Notes: a model not told the origin generated them from the letters alone. A stretch of 55,460 nucleotides of DNA from an uncultured Caryophanales bacterium (GCA_947302515.1 CAMYVT010000007.1:1-55460), one strand, 5' to 3'; shown: positions 17,074 to 25,927, counted from the first letter of the stretch. Translations and numbers: made by a program.

Positions 17074-18627
17074 CTATGTCAATTGATAGCTGTAACTTTT
17101 ATTACGAATTATAAAGTCAAGATGAACGTCTTCATACTTGTCAAAATCATCAGGAACTTTCAAGTAAATTGTCTTTCCTAAATAGGATTTTTTTAACGCT
17201 ATTTTAATATCCTGAGTCTTTGCTTTCCCTTTACTATCCTTATAATTAATTCTACCATACTTATTAAAAAAGTCAATCATGTTTTTAGCTTCATAAAAGT
17301 CTGAAGAAAAGCCAACAGCCATTATTTTATAGCCATCTTCAACACTATATGTCTTTGTATCTAAATCACAACCTCTATATGAACATTTATTATATTTATA
17401 ATCAATAGATTTTGTATATTCAACACTCTCAATACTAATAGAATCTTCTTTACCAACAATAGGTATATCAAAGTATTCACCAAATTCTAATTTCTTAGTT
17501 TTTTCAATCTTACTTAAATCTTTTATTTTTAAACTTATTTTTCTAAGTTTAAAAATACCAGAACGCTCTTGATAATATAAATCAAATCTATTTTTAGGTA
17601 TTGTTTTATTAACCTTGTAAACAATTATAAAAGTAATTGATTCATCCCTTTTTAATTCTTTTACCTTTTTATAACAAGTACCTAAATCTTCAAATTCCTT
17701 TTCATAAGTAGTTTCAGTAGTAACAAAATCATTAGAGCCAGCTTTTAAATGGAAATTAGAAGTATTAAGATTTCTCGGAGCACTATTATTTTTAACAGTA
17801 ATTTCAACAACTACAAAGTTACTATCTTTAGTAATAACATCCCCTTTATAATCCCTATTACTATAATATGAATTATTAACAGTTATTGAATAACCATTAG
17901 TATTATAAGTTTGTCCCTGTCTATATGTCTTATGAGTAACAAATATAAAGACATATGAATTATAAATAAATAAAACTATTATTATTGCGACAACAGCTTT
18001 ACATATAAATTTATGTTCCTGATAAAAATATCCAAAATTACGTTTAAATCTTTTCCAAACTCTTTTTATTGTATTAATATCAAAATCTAAACTAACTTCT
18101 ATTTCTTCGCGGTCCTCTTCACTCAAATCCAAAAATTCAAGATCAGCATTAAAATCAAATTTCTTGACGTCAAGACCAAAAATTCTCATTACAAATATTC
18201 CCAAAGCAGGAATCTGAGCAATCATCAGAATCATTAATAAATCTCTTGATAGACGTAAATTAGTAATTTCAACAGATTCAGTATATGTATTAAAGAAACC
18301 CTTAATCATAGCTAAAATTAAAAATAAGGAAACATATACCACTACTGGTATAATATATGTTTTCCAAGGTTTCTTTTTATGCATAAGTAAAAATAACAAT
18401 GAAACACTTCCAACTAGCATCAAGAAAATACCAAGATTCATAAAGAAAGAAATATGTTTAGTAATAGGATTAGCATATAAATCATATGTAACATATTTCA
18501 TAAAATCATTTACAAAGTTAGCAGTGTCTATTGTTTTATAAAGTACAAATAAACCAATCACTAGCAAAGCAATATGAATCTTTCTGAAATTCTTAATTAA
18601 GAAAGCATACGGCTTACGTATAATCAT
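17074..18627 (-). CDS. Multi-helix membrane protein with DUF4352-like extracellular domain
   Basis: 517 residues from the ATG at 18627, ten bases after GGGGAG; the upstream GTG (18636) is too near that site. Four helices in the first 155 residues and a fifth near 213-232 flank a cytoplasmic charged segment (DLSEEDREEIEVSLDF). The outer part contains a beta-sandwich like DUF4352/telokin-like (GYSITVNNSYYS, VVVEITVKNNS). First gene of the pilus operon, reading from its own promoter. No enzyme motif is seen; function unknown. Confidence 0.55.
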   Translation of the reverse strand: MIIRKPYAFLIKNFRKIHIALLVIGLFVLYKTIDTANFVNDFMKYVTYDLYANPITKHISFFMNLGIFLMLVGSVSLLFLLMHKKKPWKTYIIPVVVYVSLFLILAMIKGFFNTYTESVEITNLRLSRDLLMILMIAQIPALGIFVMRIFGLDVKKFDFNADLEFLDLSEEDREEIEVSLDFDINTIKRVWKRFKRNFGYFYQEHKFICKAVVAIIIVLFIYNSYVFIFVTHKTYRQGQTYNTNGYSITVNNSYYSNRDYKGDVITKDSNFVVVEITVKNNSAPRNLNTSNFHLKAGSNDFVTTETTYEKEFEDLGTCYKKVKELKRDESITFIIVYKVNKTIPKNRFDLYYQERSGIFKLRKISLKIKDLSKIEKTKKLEFGEYFDIPIVGKEDSISIESVEYTKSIDYKYNKCSYRGCDLDTKTYSVEDGYKIMAVGFSSDFYEAKNMIDFFNKYGRINYKDSKGKAKTQDIKIALKKSYLGKTIYLKVPDDFDKYEDVHLDFIIRNKSYSYQLT

Positions 18628-18659
18628 AACGTACACACTCCCCTATTATCACTATTATA

Positions 18660-18687
18660 AGTATAACTCATTTATATGATTTTTCAA
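18660..18687 (-). promoter_or_regulatory. Promoter of the pilus operon
   Basis: Minus strand TTGAAA (18687-18682), 16-base spacer, TATACT (18665-18660). It lies between the greA terminator and the first pilus-operon gene; a second TATAAT-like sequence is about six bases further on. Confidence 0.6.
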
Positions 18688-18694
18688 AGAAAAA

Positions 18695-18724
18695 GATAAA
18701 AAAAAAGATAACTTTCGTTATCTT
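18695..18724 (-). terminator. greA terminator
   Basis: Stem AAGATAAC/GTTATCTT with loop TTTC (as read on plus), followed on the minus strand by a run of nine T. It overlaps the greA stop codon. Confidence 0.85.
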
Positions 18725-19193
18725 ATTTTATATCTATTATTTCTACTTCATAGCTACCATTAGGACTATCTACAGTAACTACATCTCCAACTTTATGATC
18801 AAATAATGCTTGAGCGATTGGACTTTCATTTGAAATTTTGCTTTCAAAAGGATCAGCCTCTTGACTACCAACGATTTTATATTCGTCTTCTTCATTATCA
18901 TCTACATATTTGATAGATACTGTATTACCTATACTAACTTTATCTGTAGCAACTTCTGCAATGATAGAAACATTTTCTAACATTTTTTCAAGTTGTTTAA
19001 TTCTTCCTTCTATTTGAGCTTGTTCATTTCTAGCAGCATCATACTCAGCGTTTTCAGACAAATCTCCTAGAGCTCTAGCTTCTTTAATAGCTTGAATATT
19101 TTCAGGACGACGTACATTTATTAAATCGTCAAGTTCTTTCTTTAAATCATCTAACCCTTCTTGTGTTAAATATACTGTTTCTTTATTTCCCAT
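18723..19193 (-). CDS. greA: Transcription elongation factor GreA
   Basis: 156 residues, the normal length. The N-terminal coiled coil (about 1-78) contains YLTQEGLDDLKKELDDL and GDLSENAEYDAARNEQ, whose acidic tip inserts in the RNA polymerase secondary channel; the C-terminal FKBP-like domain (about 82-156) has SPIAQALFDHKVGD. GreA stimulates transcript cleavage to rescue backtracked polymerase. Own promoter upstream and terminator downstream make it monocistronic. Confidence 0.97.
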   Translation of the reverse strand: MGNKETVYLTQEGLDDLKKELDDLINVRRPENIQAIKEARALGDLSENAEYDAARNEQAQIEGRIKQLEKMLENVSIIAEVATDKVSIGNTVSIKYVDDNEEDEYKIVGSQEADPFESKISNESPIAQALFDHKVGDVVTVDSPNGSYEVEIIDIK

Positions 19194-19248
19194 TTAAATC
19201 ACCTCTTAATAAAATTTAAACAGCGAATCACTAGACTCAACATGCAAG

Positions 19249-19277
19249 AGTATATCATATTTCAAAATCAAATACAA
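19249..19277 (-). promoter_or_regulatory. greA promoter
   Basis: Minus strand TTGTAT (19277-19272), 17 bases, TATACT (19254-19249) with extended TGA. GAGGTGAT precedes the ATG. Confidence 0.65.
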
Positions 19278-19286
19278 TATCTAAAA

Positions 19287-19943
19287 TTATGAATGTCTAG
19301 TATTAGCCTTTCTATATGTAAAATTATATTCTTTTTCAACATTTATATTAGTTATCATTTTCTCTAAATCTTCAATATTATACTCATCAATATTTAAAAT
19401 ACTGAATGGATCTTCAGCACTTATCATAAAACGAGCAGTTCTAGGATTTACCCCTGATAAAGCATTAGGATAATCACGGAAATTTTTTAATTCGCTCAAA
19501 TGCATTTTACGATAGCGTAGTTTATCTAATTCTTTTAAAATACTTTTATCTATACAATATTTAGTATATGCAGGAAGAGTACCTAAAATAGTAATAACTC
19601 CTACTCCAGCAGCTACTACAATTGGACTTTGCCCAATCAATGCCTCATTAATTTGAGGAATATATGTTGCACCTATAGCTGCACCCATAACTCCTATTCC
19701 AGAAATAAAAGTTAAAGCTTTTGAAAAGATTTTTTTACCTTCAAAAGTTCTATAATTATTAATTCCCATATCTGCTTGTGCTTCCTCAGTAGCAATAATC
19801 TTTTCAAGATTATCTTCAGAATAAGAAATATTCTTAAAAACTCTACCATCTGCAAAGACAATTGTCATAGTGCCATTAGGATTTTTAATAACATTCCTTA
19901 TATATTTTTCTTCACCTTTACCATCAATAATATAATTCTTCAT
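19287..19943 (-). CDS. Hypothetical two-helix membrane protein
   Basis: 218 residues from the ATG at 19943, seven bases after GAGAGGA. The first about 75 residues are soluble (KNPNGTMTIVFADGRVFKNI), two hydrophobic helices lie around 82-105 and 112-135 (ISGIGVMGAAIGATYI, VVAAGVGVITILGTL), and the tail is charged and soluble. No cysteine-rich or catalytic motif is seen and I do not recognise the family. Own promoter; the leader holds a small hairpin CCCCA-TTTG-TGGGG just before the ribosome site. Confidence 0.6.
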   Translation of the reverse strand: MKNYIIDGKGEEKYIRNVIKNPNGTMTIVFADGRVFKNISYSEDNLEKIIATEEAQADMGINNYRTFEGKKIFSKALTFISGIGVMGAAIGATYIPQINEALIGQSPIVVAAGVGVITILGTLPAYTKYCIDKSILKELDKLRYRKMHLSELKNFRDYPNALSGVNPRTARFMISAEDPFSILNIDEYNIEDLEKMITNINVEKEYNFTYRKANTRHS

Positions 19944-19987
19944 AACATCATCCTCTCCCCACAAATGGGGTCTCATAAAGTGTCATA

Positions 19988-20016
19988 ATTATATCATAAA
20001 ATAAGAAAAAAAGCAA
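19988..20016 (-). promoter_or_regulatory. Promoter of the 218-residue membrane protein gene
   Basis: Minus strand TTGCTT (20016-20011), 17 bases, TATAAT (19993-19988) with extended TGA. The -35 lies inside the terminator hairpin of the upstream dGTPase-like gene. Confidence 0.65.
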
Positions 20017-20027
20017 CCTTATTGCTC
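20004..20027 (-). terminator. Terminator of the dGTPase-like gene
   Basis: Stem AGCAA/TTGCT with a five-base loop and a T run on the minus strand, just past the stop of the HD protein. Confidence 0.65.
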
Positions 20028-21143
20028 TATTTCTCTTAAAAACATTTCATCAGTCATACCAGCTATAAAATCAATAACCATTCTCTTAGAAGAAGTATTA
20101 TCAATATACTCTTCATCTTGAGTATTTAGGAAATGATAAATAATACTGTTTTCATTTTTATTTTCTATATCTTTTAGATATCTATCAAATAGTTTGTTCA
20201 TACCAACTTTATACTTGTCACGTTCTTCTTTAGTTAAACTTAATTTATAAATATGTTCATAATTAAACCTCTTTAAATCAAATAATGCTTTATATACATC
20301 ATCACTCATTTTAATATAAGGTTTATTCATACTATTATTTATTATATCTAATATTATAGTATTAATAATATCTTTATTATTACATCCCAATACATTAACT
20401 ATATTATCAGGAATATCTTCTCTTTTTATTTTGTTAAGCATAATAGCATCTTCTATATCTCTACCAATATATCCAATAACATCACTAATACGTACAACAC
20501 ATCCTTCTAATGTCATAGGTCTATTTTTACCAGACTTTTTCAAATCTTTATAAGATTCTTCATATTCACGTATTACTTCTTTAATATCCTTTTTTTGAGG
20601 TTCATATTTAGAACTAAGAATTTCTCCATTATGACACATAATACCATCAAGTACTTGTATAGATAGATTAAGACCTTTACCATCTTTTTCTACTTTCATT
20701 AAATGTCTAACGCTCTGAATATTATGAGCAAAATACTCACCTAATTCTCTTAACGATATTTCATTAAGTATAGATTCTCCTTCATGCCCTAAAGGAGTAT
20801 GTCCTATATCATGGCCTAAAGCAATTGCTTCAATTAAATCCTCATTTAAATTTAAAGCTCTACCTATAGTTCTAGCTACTTTACTAACCATTTGTACATG
20901 AGTAATTCTTTTACTAACATGATCATTCATACTTCTAGTAAACACTTGAGTCTTATCCATATAACGAGTATAAGAAAGACTATGTATAATACGATCTATA
21001 TCTCTAAAAAAAGGAGTTCTAATATCATTAGAATCATCATCATTGATAATTCTAATAGCATCACTACTTTTAGTAGCATACTCACTTAAATGTTTTTCTT
21101 TATTAAAAAAGTTTTCACGAGCAATCATTTCATTCTTAGTCAT
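20019..21143 (-). CDS. dGTPase-like HD-domain phosphohydrolase
   Basis: 374 residues from the ATG at 21143 after GAGGTGA; the longer frame would overlap the upstream stop. HD superfamily motifs appear in order: RYMDKTQVF, HVQMVSKVARTIG, the metal pair in ALGHDIGHTPLGHEGE (about 108-123), and a C-terminal half typical of deoxyguanosine triphosphate triphosphohydrolase-like proteins (RISDVIGYIGRDIEDA). Such enzymes split dNTPs to deoxynucleoside and triphosphate. It follows the trhP genes where B. subtilis has udk. Ends in its own terminator. Confidence 0.85.
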   Translation of the reverse strand: MTKNEMIARENFFNKEKHLSEYATKSSDAIRIINDDDSNDIRTPFFRDIDRIIHSLSYTRYMDKTQVFTRSMNDHVSKRITHVQMVSKVARTIGRALNLNEDLIEAIALGHDIGHTPLGHEGESILNEISLRELGEYFAHNIQSVRHLMKVEKDGKGLNLSIQVLDGIMCHNGEILSSKYEPQKKDIKEVIREYEESYKDLKKSGKNRPMTLEGCVVRISDVIGYIGRDIEDAIMLNKIKREDIPDNIVNVLGCNNKDIINTIILDIINNSMNKPYIKMSDDVYKALFDLKRFNYEHIYKLSLTKEERDKYKVGMNKLFDRYLKDIENKNENSIIYHFLNTQDEEYIDNTSSKRMVIDFIAGMTDEMFLREIEQ

Positions 21144-21144
21144 A

Positions 21145-22329
21145 TTATTCACCTCTTTTAACAATCTTAATCATAGAGTATTCAGGAACAGTAATATCAC
21201 AATTACAAGCAATATAATATATATCATCAGGATGTCTAGCAACATCTATACTACTCATATCTTCATCATACAACTCAGATATAACAAATTCTATATGTTC
21301 TCCTAAAGGAGTAAATAATTCTACTGTATCCCCTACTTCAAAATAATTACGTTCATATATTTTTAATAAATTATTTTCATAATTAATAACTTGTCCCAAA
21401 TAATCTTGATTGGAAACTTCACTTCTACCGCCATAATACTGATCCATATAATTTTCATCTCTTAAGAAGAAATGAGTAGAAGTCTCTCTATTAGCAACTC
21501 TATCCAATCTTGATTGATATATACCCATCTTTTCATCTGTCATAGTACCAGCATATAAATCATCAATAATAGCTCTATAAGTACCTATAACAACAGCCAA
21601 ATAATATAAAGATCTCATTCTACCTTCAACCTTCAAACTACGAACACCAATATCTATTAAATCTTTAATATAACTAGCCATATTAATATCTTTAGTTGCA
21701 AAAGTAAAATCTTTTTTATCACCATTTTCAAAAGCAAATCTACATACTTGTGCACATCCACCACGATTTGCATCTCTATTAGTAACATAATTAGAAAGAG
21801 CACATCTTCCACTAAAGCAAGTACACATTGCTCCATGAATAAAAACTTCTATATCACAGTTTACATTCTTAATAACATCACTTATTTGTTCTTTACTTAA
21901 CTCTCTAGCAAGTACTACTCTATCTACTCCTTCTTCTTCAAAGAACTTAATAGCTTCATAATTACTAGTAGAATTCTGAGTACTTAAGTGTACTTGTACA
22001 TTAGGATACTTTTTCTTAATAAAAGATATAATAAATGGATCACTAACAATAAAGGCATCTATTCCAGCATCTACTACTTGATCAATATATTCTTCTACTC
22101 CATCCATATCTTCATTATGAAAAACAATATTTAAAGTAAGATGTACTTTCTTACCAAGATTATGAGCAAAAGTACAAGCTTCACGTATCTCTTCAATACT
22201 AAAATTATTCGCATTAGCTCTTAATCCATACTTTTGTCCACCAAAGTATACAGCATCTGCTCCATATAATAATGTTACTTTTAATCTTTCCAAGTCTCCA
22301 GCAGGAGATAATAATTCTATTCTATCCAT
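21145..22329 (-). CDS. trhP2: U32-family tRNA hydroxylation protein TrhP2-like
   Basis: 394 residues. Peptidase U32 family: opening ELLSPAGDLERLKV and YGADAVYFGG, the signature around EVFIHGAMCTCFSGRCALS (about 155-175), followed by C-x3-C type cysteines (GGCAQVC). TrhP proteins use prephenate to hydroxylate wobble uridine 34 to ho5U in tRNA; the cysteines bind an iron-sulphur centre. It is adjacent to the second U32 protein and to trmR, the methyltransferase for the next step, as in B. subtilis yrrM-yrrN-yrrO. Confidence 0.88.
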   Translation of the reverse strand: MDRIELLSPAGDLERLKVTLLYGADAVYFGGQKYGLRANANNFSIEEIREACTFAHNLGKKVHLTLNIVFHNEDMDGVEEYIDQVVDAGIDAFIVSDPFIISFIKKKYPNVQVHLSTQNSTSNYEAIKFFEEEGVDRVVLARELSKEQISDVIKNVNCDIEVFIHGAMCTCFSGRCALSNYVTNRDANRGGCAQVCRFAFENGDKKDFTFATKDINMASYIKDLIDIGVRSLKVEGRMRSLYYLAVVIGTYRAIIDDLYAGTMTDEKMGIYQSRLDRVANRETSTHFFLRDENYMDQYYGGRSEVSNQDYLGQVINYENNLLKIYERNYFEVGDTVELFTPLGEHIEFVISELYDEDMSSIDVARHPDDIYYIACNCDITVPEYSMIKIVKRGE

Positions 22330-23169
22330 CTACTTCACCTTATAAATAGTCTTCTTAAAAAAGAAGTTTGTACTATCCCCTAACTCTTTATATTTTAAAA
22401 CATAATTATCATCACTACATTTATTATTAATATACTTTTCAGTATCAGATACTAATTCATTAAAATTATCAATACCAAATTCTCTAAATATTATATATTT
22501 ACATTTATTATCAAATAATTCTTTAATAATACCTGTACCATTAGTAACCTTATCTAAATAAAAACAAGTACCATAAGAATCTTCTATTACTCTATAAAAG
22601 TCTCCAGTAACTTTCTCTTTAACAAATAATTCTTTATCTCCATCTTCTCCTAAATCACTATAGTAATTAGATACAAGTTTTCTTTTACTAAAACCAACAC
22701 TCGGTCTAGAAACAACTTCTACCATACAAGTAATTTTACTTTTATTAATTGTTTCTACAATCTCTTCTAAAGTAATTTCTTTTCCAAGTAAAGCATATTT
22801 AACACCCTTACTATTGTAATAATCACAAGTACGATAATTATTAACCATATGAGTCTGATTCCATATAAGATCAATATTTAAATTTAATTCTTTCTTTATT
22901 TGTAAAACAGCTAAATCATAAAAGAATACTCCATTAATACCAATATTATTAAGTTCAGTTAATACTTCTTTTAATCCATCTATATCTTCATTAAAAAAAT
23001 TACGATTTACTTTAACAAATATTTCCCCAGAATAATTATTCTTAATATCTTTAATCTCATCAATAGTATAATAACAAACAGATTCAACAGAATAATCTTT
23101 TAATGCAAGTATTAATCCATCAACATCATAATTAATATTATTAGTACTATATTCAACAAGTAATTTCAC
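22330..23169 (-). CDS. trhP1: U32-family tRNA hydroxylation protein TrhP1-like
   Basis: 279 residues from the GTG at 23169 (MKLLVEYSTNN), eight bases after GAGGTGAT; the longer frame to 23223 has no ribosome site. Short U32-type protein resembling YrrN, with an (alpha/beta) barrel (EIFVKVNRNFFNEDIDG, VFFYDLAVLQI, TCMVEVVSRPSVGFSKRK). It lacks the cysteine cluster of the neighbour, as expected for the smaller partner. The two proteins work together in ho5U34 formation. Abuts trhP2 with no gap. Confidence 0.8.
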   Translation of the reverse strand: MKLLVEYSTNNINYDVDGLILALKDYSVESVCYYTIDEIKDIKNNYSGEIFVKVNRNFFNEDIDGLKEVLTELNNIGINGVFFYDLAVLQIKKELNLNIDLIWNQTHMVNNYRTCDYYNSKGVKYALLGKEITLEEIVETINKSKITCMVEVVSRPSVGFSKRKLVSNYYSDLGEDGDKELFVKEKVTGDFYRVIEDSYGTCFYLDKVTNGTGIIKELFDNKCKYIIFREFGIDNFNELVSDTEKYINNKCSDDNYVLKYKELGDSTNFFFKKTIYKVK

Positions 23170-23203
23170 AAGAATCACCTCGCCAATATTATATAGTAAA
23201 TAG

Positions 23204-23234
23204 AGAAAAAAAGAAAGAATCATTCTTTCTTTTT
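23204..23234 (-). terminator. Terminator after trmR
   Basis: Stem AAAGAAAG/CTTTCTTT around a seven-base loop with T run on the minus strand, overlapping the trmR stop. It would partly separate trmR from the trhP pair. Confidence 0.6.
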
Positions 23235-23810
23235 ACTAACAGCAAGTCCATCTCCTATATTTAAAAAATCTGTATTATATCTATTATTATTTTCTAAATA
23301 TAATTTATAATTATTTACTTTACGAACTAGTTGTCTTAAATCTCTACTTTTAATATCCTCACTATTTACATTAACTAATCCATGAAAATTCATATTATCA
23401 GTAATAATAGTACCATTATCATTTAAATTAATCTCATATTTTTCAAAAAACTTAATATTTTGTGCCTTAGCAGCATCAATAAATATTAAATCATATTTAC
23501 CATCAACATCTACTTCTAAAGCATCTCCAAATATTATATTAATTCTATCATTAAGATTAGCCTTAGTAACATTATTAATTGCTTCTTTATATCTATTTTC
23601 ATCTCTTTCAATGGTTGTAATATTAATATCATTACTAACATTACACATACATATAGCAGAGTAACCAATCGCAGTACCTATTTCTAAAATATTTTTAATA
23701 TTATGTTCTTTTATATATTTAATTAAATAATTAAGTCCATCATCAGTAATAATAGGAACATTATTAAGATGTGCATAATTCTTCATTTCTTTAATAACAT
23801 TATCTATCAT
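23220..23810 (-). CDS. trmR: tRNA 5-hydroxyuridine O-methyltransferase TrmR-like
   Basis: About 196 residues from the ATG at 23810 (MIDNVIKEMKNY); the AAAGGTGA site is some 14 bases away, and a GTG at 23828 is a weaker option. SAM-dependent O-methyltransferase fold: motif I ILEIGTAIGYSAICMC (about 36-51), ITTIERDENRY, and YDLIFIDAAKAQ (about 107-118) with the metal-binding aspartate. YrrM/TrmR methylates ho5U34 to mo5U34 in tRNA, the step after TrhP. Context with two U32 genes supports this specific role. Confidence 0.85.
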   Translation of the reverse strand: MIDNVIKEMKNYAHLNNVPIITDDGLNYLIKYIKEHNIKNILEIGTAIGYSAICMCNVSNDINITTIERDENRYKEAINNVTKANLNDRINIIFGDALEVDVDGKYDLIFIDAAKAQNIKFFEKYEINLNDNGTIITDNMNFHGLVNVNSEDIKSRDLRQLVRKVNNYKLYLENNNRYNTDFLNIGDGLAVSKKKE

Positions 23811-23811
23811 A

Positions 23812-24879
23812 TTAAAATATCCAATCACCTTTAGCTTTAATTTCAGCTACTTTTTGATCATGTTCTGCATTAGTTTTAGTATAGAAAATATTACCATGTT
23901 TATCAGCTACAAAGAATAAATAATCATTCTTAGTAGGATTAACACTAGCCTCAATACTAGACATATTAGGATTACAAATTGGTCCAATAGGCATTTTACC
24001 AATCATATTACCGCCTCTAGTATTATAAGGATTAAGAGTTGCGAACTCATCAGAACTTAAATCTTCTTTCATACTTTTTTGTAAAGCATAATAAGTAGTA
24101 ACATCACTACCCATATTCATACCAGAAGATAGTCTATTTTGAAATATTCCAACTATCATACTTCTATTCTCAGTATTATTACCCTCTAATTGTACTACAG
24201 ATGCCATAGTCATATAGTAATGAGGATCTTTTTCCATTATAGATTTATATTTACTTAAATTATCATTAGTCTGATCAAGTAGTCTCTTAATAATATCCTC
24301 TACAGTAGCATCTTTTTCAAAATAATAAGTTTCAGGTGCTAAATAACCTTCTAACGGATAATATATTCCATCCTGTAATATTTTATCAGTTAAAAACCAA
24401 TAATTTTTAATTAATTCATTTAAATAATCTCTATTATTAATAGTACTAATTACAGTATCATAATCAATATTAGTAGCTTTAGAAATATCTTTAGCATAAG
24501 TAGTAATTCTATCTCCTTCTCTAAAGGTAATCTTAATAGCTCCCTCATTACTAATAACACCTTTTTCTAAAGAACTAATTATTTCACTTAAACTCATACT
24601 CTTATTTAATTTATAAGTAGAAGCTTTTAATGAACTAACATTATCAATCTTTAGATGTATTTTAAATAATAAAGTACTTTTAATTAAACCCTTTTCTTTA
24701 AGTATTTCACTAATTTGTGTAGAATTAGTACCACTCTCAATAACAACTTCTATATCTTCTTTATCACTTCTATCAACAGGACTTTCTAAGTAAGCCCATG
24801 TACACCCTATTCCAATAAGAATAATTGCACAGAAGAAAAAAAGAAGTAAGAATGGCTTTGGCCTTACTTTTTTCTTCAT
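23812..24879 (-). CDS. mltG: Endolytic murein transglycosylase MltG
   Basis: 355 residues. A basic head and one helix (about 9-28), a LysM-like domain (about 38-105: VVIESGTNSTQISEILKEKGLI) and the YceG catalytic domain with TMASVVQLEG (about 222-231), GIFQNRLSSGMNMGSDVTTYYAL and NPYNTRG..PIGPICNP. The conserved glutamate is kept in QLE. MltG cuts nascent glycan strands at the outer face of the membrane and sets strand length. So this cell makes peptidoglycan. Position in the ireB-ruvX-yrzB-mltG order matches B. subtilis yrrL. Confidence 0.93.
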   Translation of the reverse strand: MKKKVRPKPFLLLFFFCAIILIGIGCTWAYLESPVDRSDKEDIEVVIESGTNSTQISEILKEKGLIKSTLLFKIHLKIDNVSSLKASTYKLNKSMSLSEIISSLEKGVISNEGAIKITFREGDRITTYAKDISKATNIDYDTVISTINNRDYLNELIKNYWFLTDKILQDGIYYPLEGYLAPETYYFEKDATVEDIIKRLLDQTNDNLSKYKSIMEKDPHYYMTMASVVQLEGNNTENRSMIVGIFQNRLSSGMNMGSDVTTYYALQKSMKEDLSSDEFATLNPYNTRGGNMIGKMPIGPICNPNMSSIEASVNPTKNDYLFFVADKHGNIFYTKTNAEHDQKVAEIKAKGDWIF

Positions 24880-24900
24880 ATTTCCTCCAAAAAATAAGAG

Positions 24901-25197
24901 CTACTGCTCATTATTTTCCATTTCACTCTTCTTTTTGCGAACTTCTTCTTGTAAAGTATCAAGTATTGTTTCAATTACTTTCCACTCTTTCTCAGTCTTA
25001 ATAGCTTCTAATTTACTATGAGGATCATCAGGATAATAAATTGAAGCATATACTTCTATATTACCAGTTTCATCCTTTTTATTATCTGTATAAACAATAT
25101 AGTTTTTACCAGTTTCTTCACTTTCAAAAGTAAATAAAACGTCGTAAACAACTTCTTTTCCATTTTCATCTAACATACTAAATGTATTCTTTTTCAT
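24901..25197 (-). CDS. yrzB: DUF1292 protein (YrzB-like)
   Basis: 98 residues from the ATG at 25197, nine bases after AGGAGAG; an ATG at 25206 is too close. DUF1292 features: NTFSMLDENGKEVVYDVLF, FESEETGKNYIVYTD, EVYASIYYPDD and EWKVIETILD, with an acidic/charged C-terminal tail. Function of the family is not known; it is nearly always next to ruvX and ireB in Firmicutes, as here. Confidence 0.9.
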   Translation of the reverse strand: MKKNTFSMLDENGKEVVYDVLFTFESEETGKNYIVYTDNKKDETGNIEVYASIYYPDDPHSKLEAIKTEKEWKVIETILDTLQEEVRKKKSEMENNEQ

Positions 25198-25198
25198 A

Positions 25199-25615
25199 TT
25201 AATCATCTCTCCTATCTAAATAAGTTTGTAATATTATAGTAGCTGCAACAGAATCTACAACACCTTTTCTCTTCTTTCTTGAAACATTTCCAGCAATTAA
25301 CATATCAGTAGCACTTTTAGTTGTAAGTCTCTCATCTTGTAAATAAATTGGTATTTTTAAAACTTCTTCTAGTTTTCCTTTAAAATCAATACTTAATTCT
25401 CCCTTAGGACCTATAGTATCATTCATATTTTTAGGGAAGCCCAAAACAATAGCATCAACTTCATATTCACGAATTAAGTCGCAAACATCCTGTACCAACT
25501 CATCATAATCTTCATTATGATGAATAGTTTTTACATTAGACGCAATAGTTCCAGTTTTATCACTAATAGCAACACCTAATGTTCTACTACCTAAATCTAG
25601 TCCTAGATATCTCAT
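25199..25615 (-). CDS. ruvX: RuvX/YqgF putative Holliday junction resolvase / pre-16S nuclease
   Basis: 138 residues, full length. RNase H-like fold: GLDLGSRTLGVAISD (about 4-18) with the first catalytic Asp, AIVLGFPKNMNDTIGP (about 55-70), and DERLTTKSA (about 98-106), DSVAATIILQTYL (about 121-133) with the last Asp. YqgF acts in 16S rRNA 5-prime maturation and has been proposed as a resolvase. Overlaps ireB by 4 bases. Confidence 0.95.
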   Translation of the reverse strand: MRYLGLDLGSRTLGVAISDKTGTIASNVKTIHHNEDYDELVQDVCDLIREYEVDAIVLGFPKNMNDTIGPKGELSIDFKGKLEEVLKIPIYLQDERLTTKSATDMLIAGNVSRKKRKGVVDSVAATIILQTYLDRRDD

Positions 25616-25866
25616 TTATTATTTTTACGAAATTCTAATAATAAAATTTCTACTATCTTAGCACGATCAATATCTTGAATCTTACTTCTAGCATCTTTAT
25701 AACTAGAAATATATCCAGGATCACCACTAATCAAGTAACCAACAATTTGATTAGTTGGATTATATCCTCTTTCTTCCAAAGAAGCATATACTTCCTTTAG
25801 AGTTTCACTAATGTTTTTTGCACTTATTTCTTGAAGATCAAATAGACTAGTCTGTTCCTTTTCCAT
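25612..25866 (-). CDS. ireB: IreB-family regulatory phosphoprotein (YrzL)
   Basis: 84 residues, standard size. Conserved family segments LKEVYASLEERGYNPTNQIV and GYLISGDPGYISSYKDAR are intact, with threonines near the N terminus that are phosphorylated in IreB. In enterococci IreB is a substrate of the IreK kinase and affects cephalosporin resistance. First gene of the ireB-ruvX-yrzB-mltG unit, preceded by a TATAAT. Confidence 0.93.
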   Translation of the reverse strand: MEKEQTSLFDLQEISAKNISETLKEVYASLEERGYNPTNQIVGYLISGDPGYISSYKDARSKIQDIDRAKIVEILLLEFRKNNK

Positions 25867-25927
25867 AATATCACCTCATATAATATTATACACTAATTTT
25901 ACCATTTAAAAAAGCCAAATACAATAG

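Noticed and set aside
1..18627. Calling the locus an integrative conjugative element
   Set aside because: No integrase, relaxase, coupling protein, attachment repeats or tRNA target are visible, and the flank at 18.7 kb is core sequence. It could change with the left flank.
23812..24879. MltG motif reads VVQLEG rather than the EKE form, raising the question of an inactive enzyme
   Set aside because: The second glutamate is kept, and a Q in the first place is common in other MltG families, so loss of activity is not supported.
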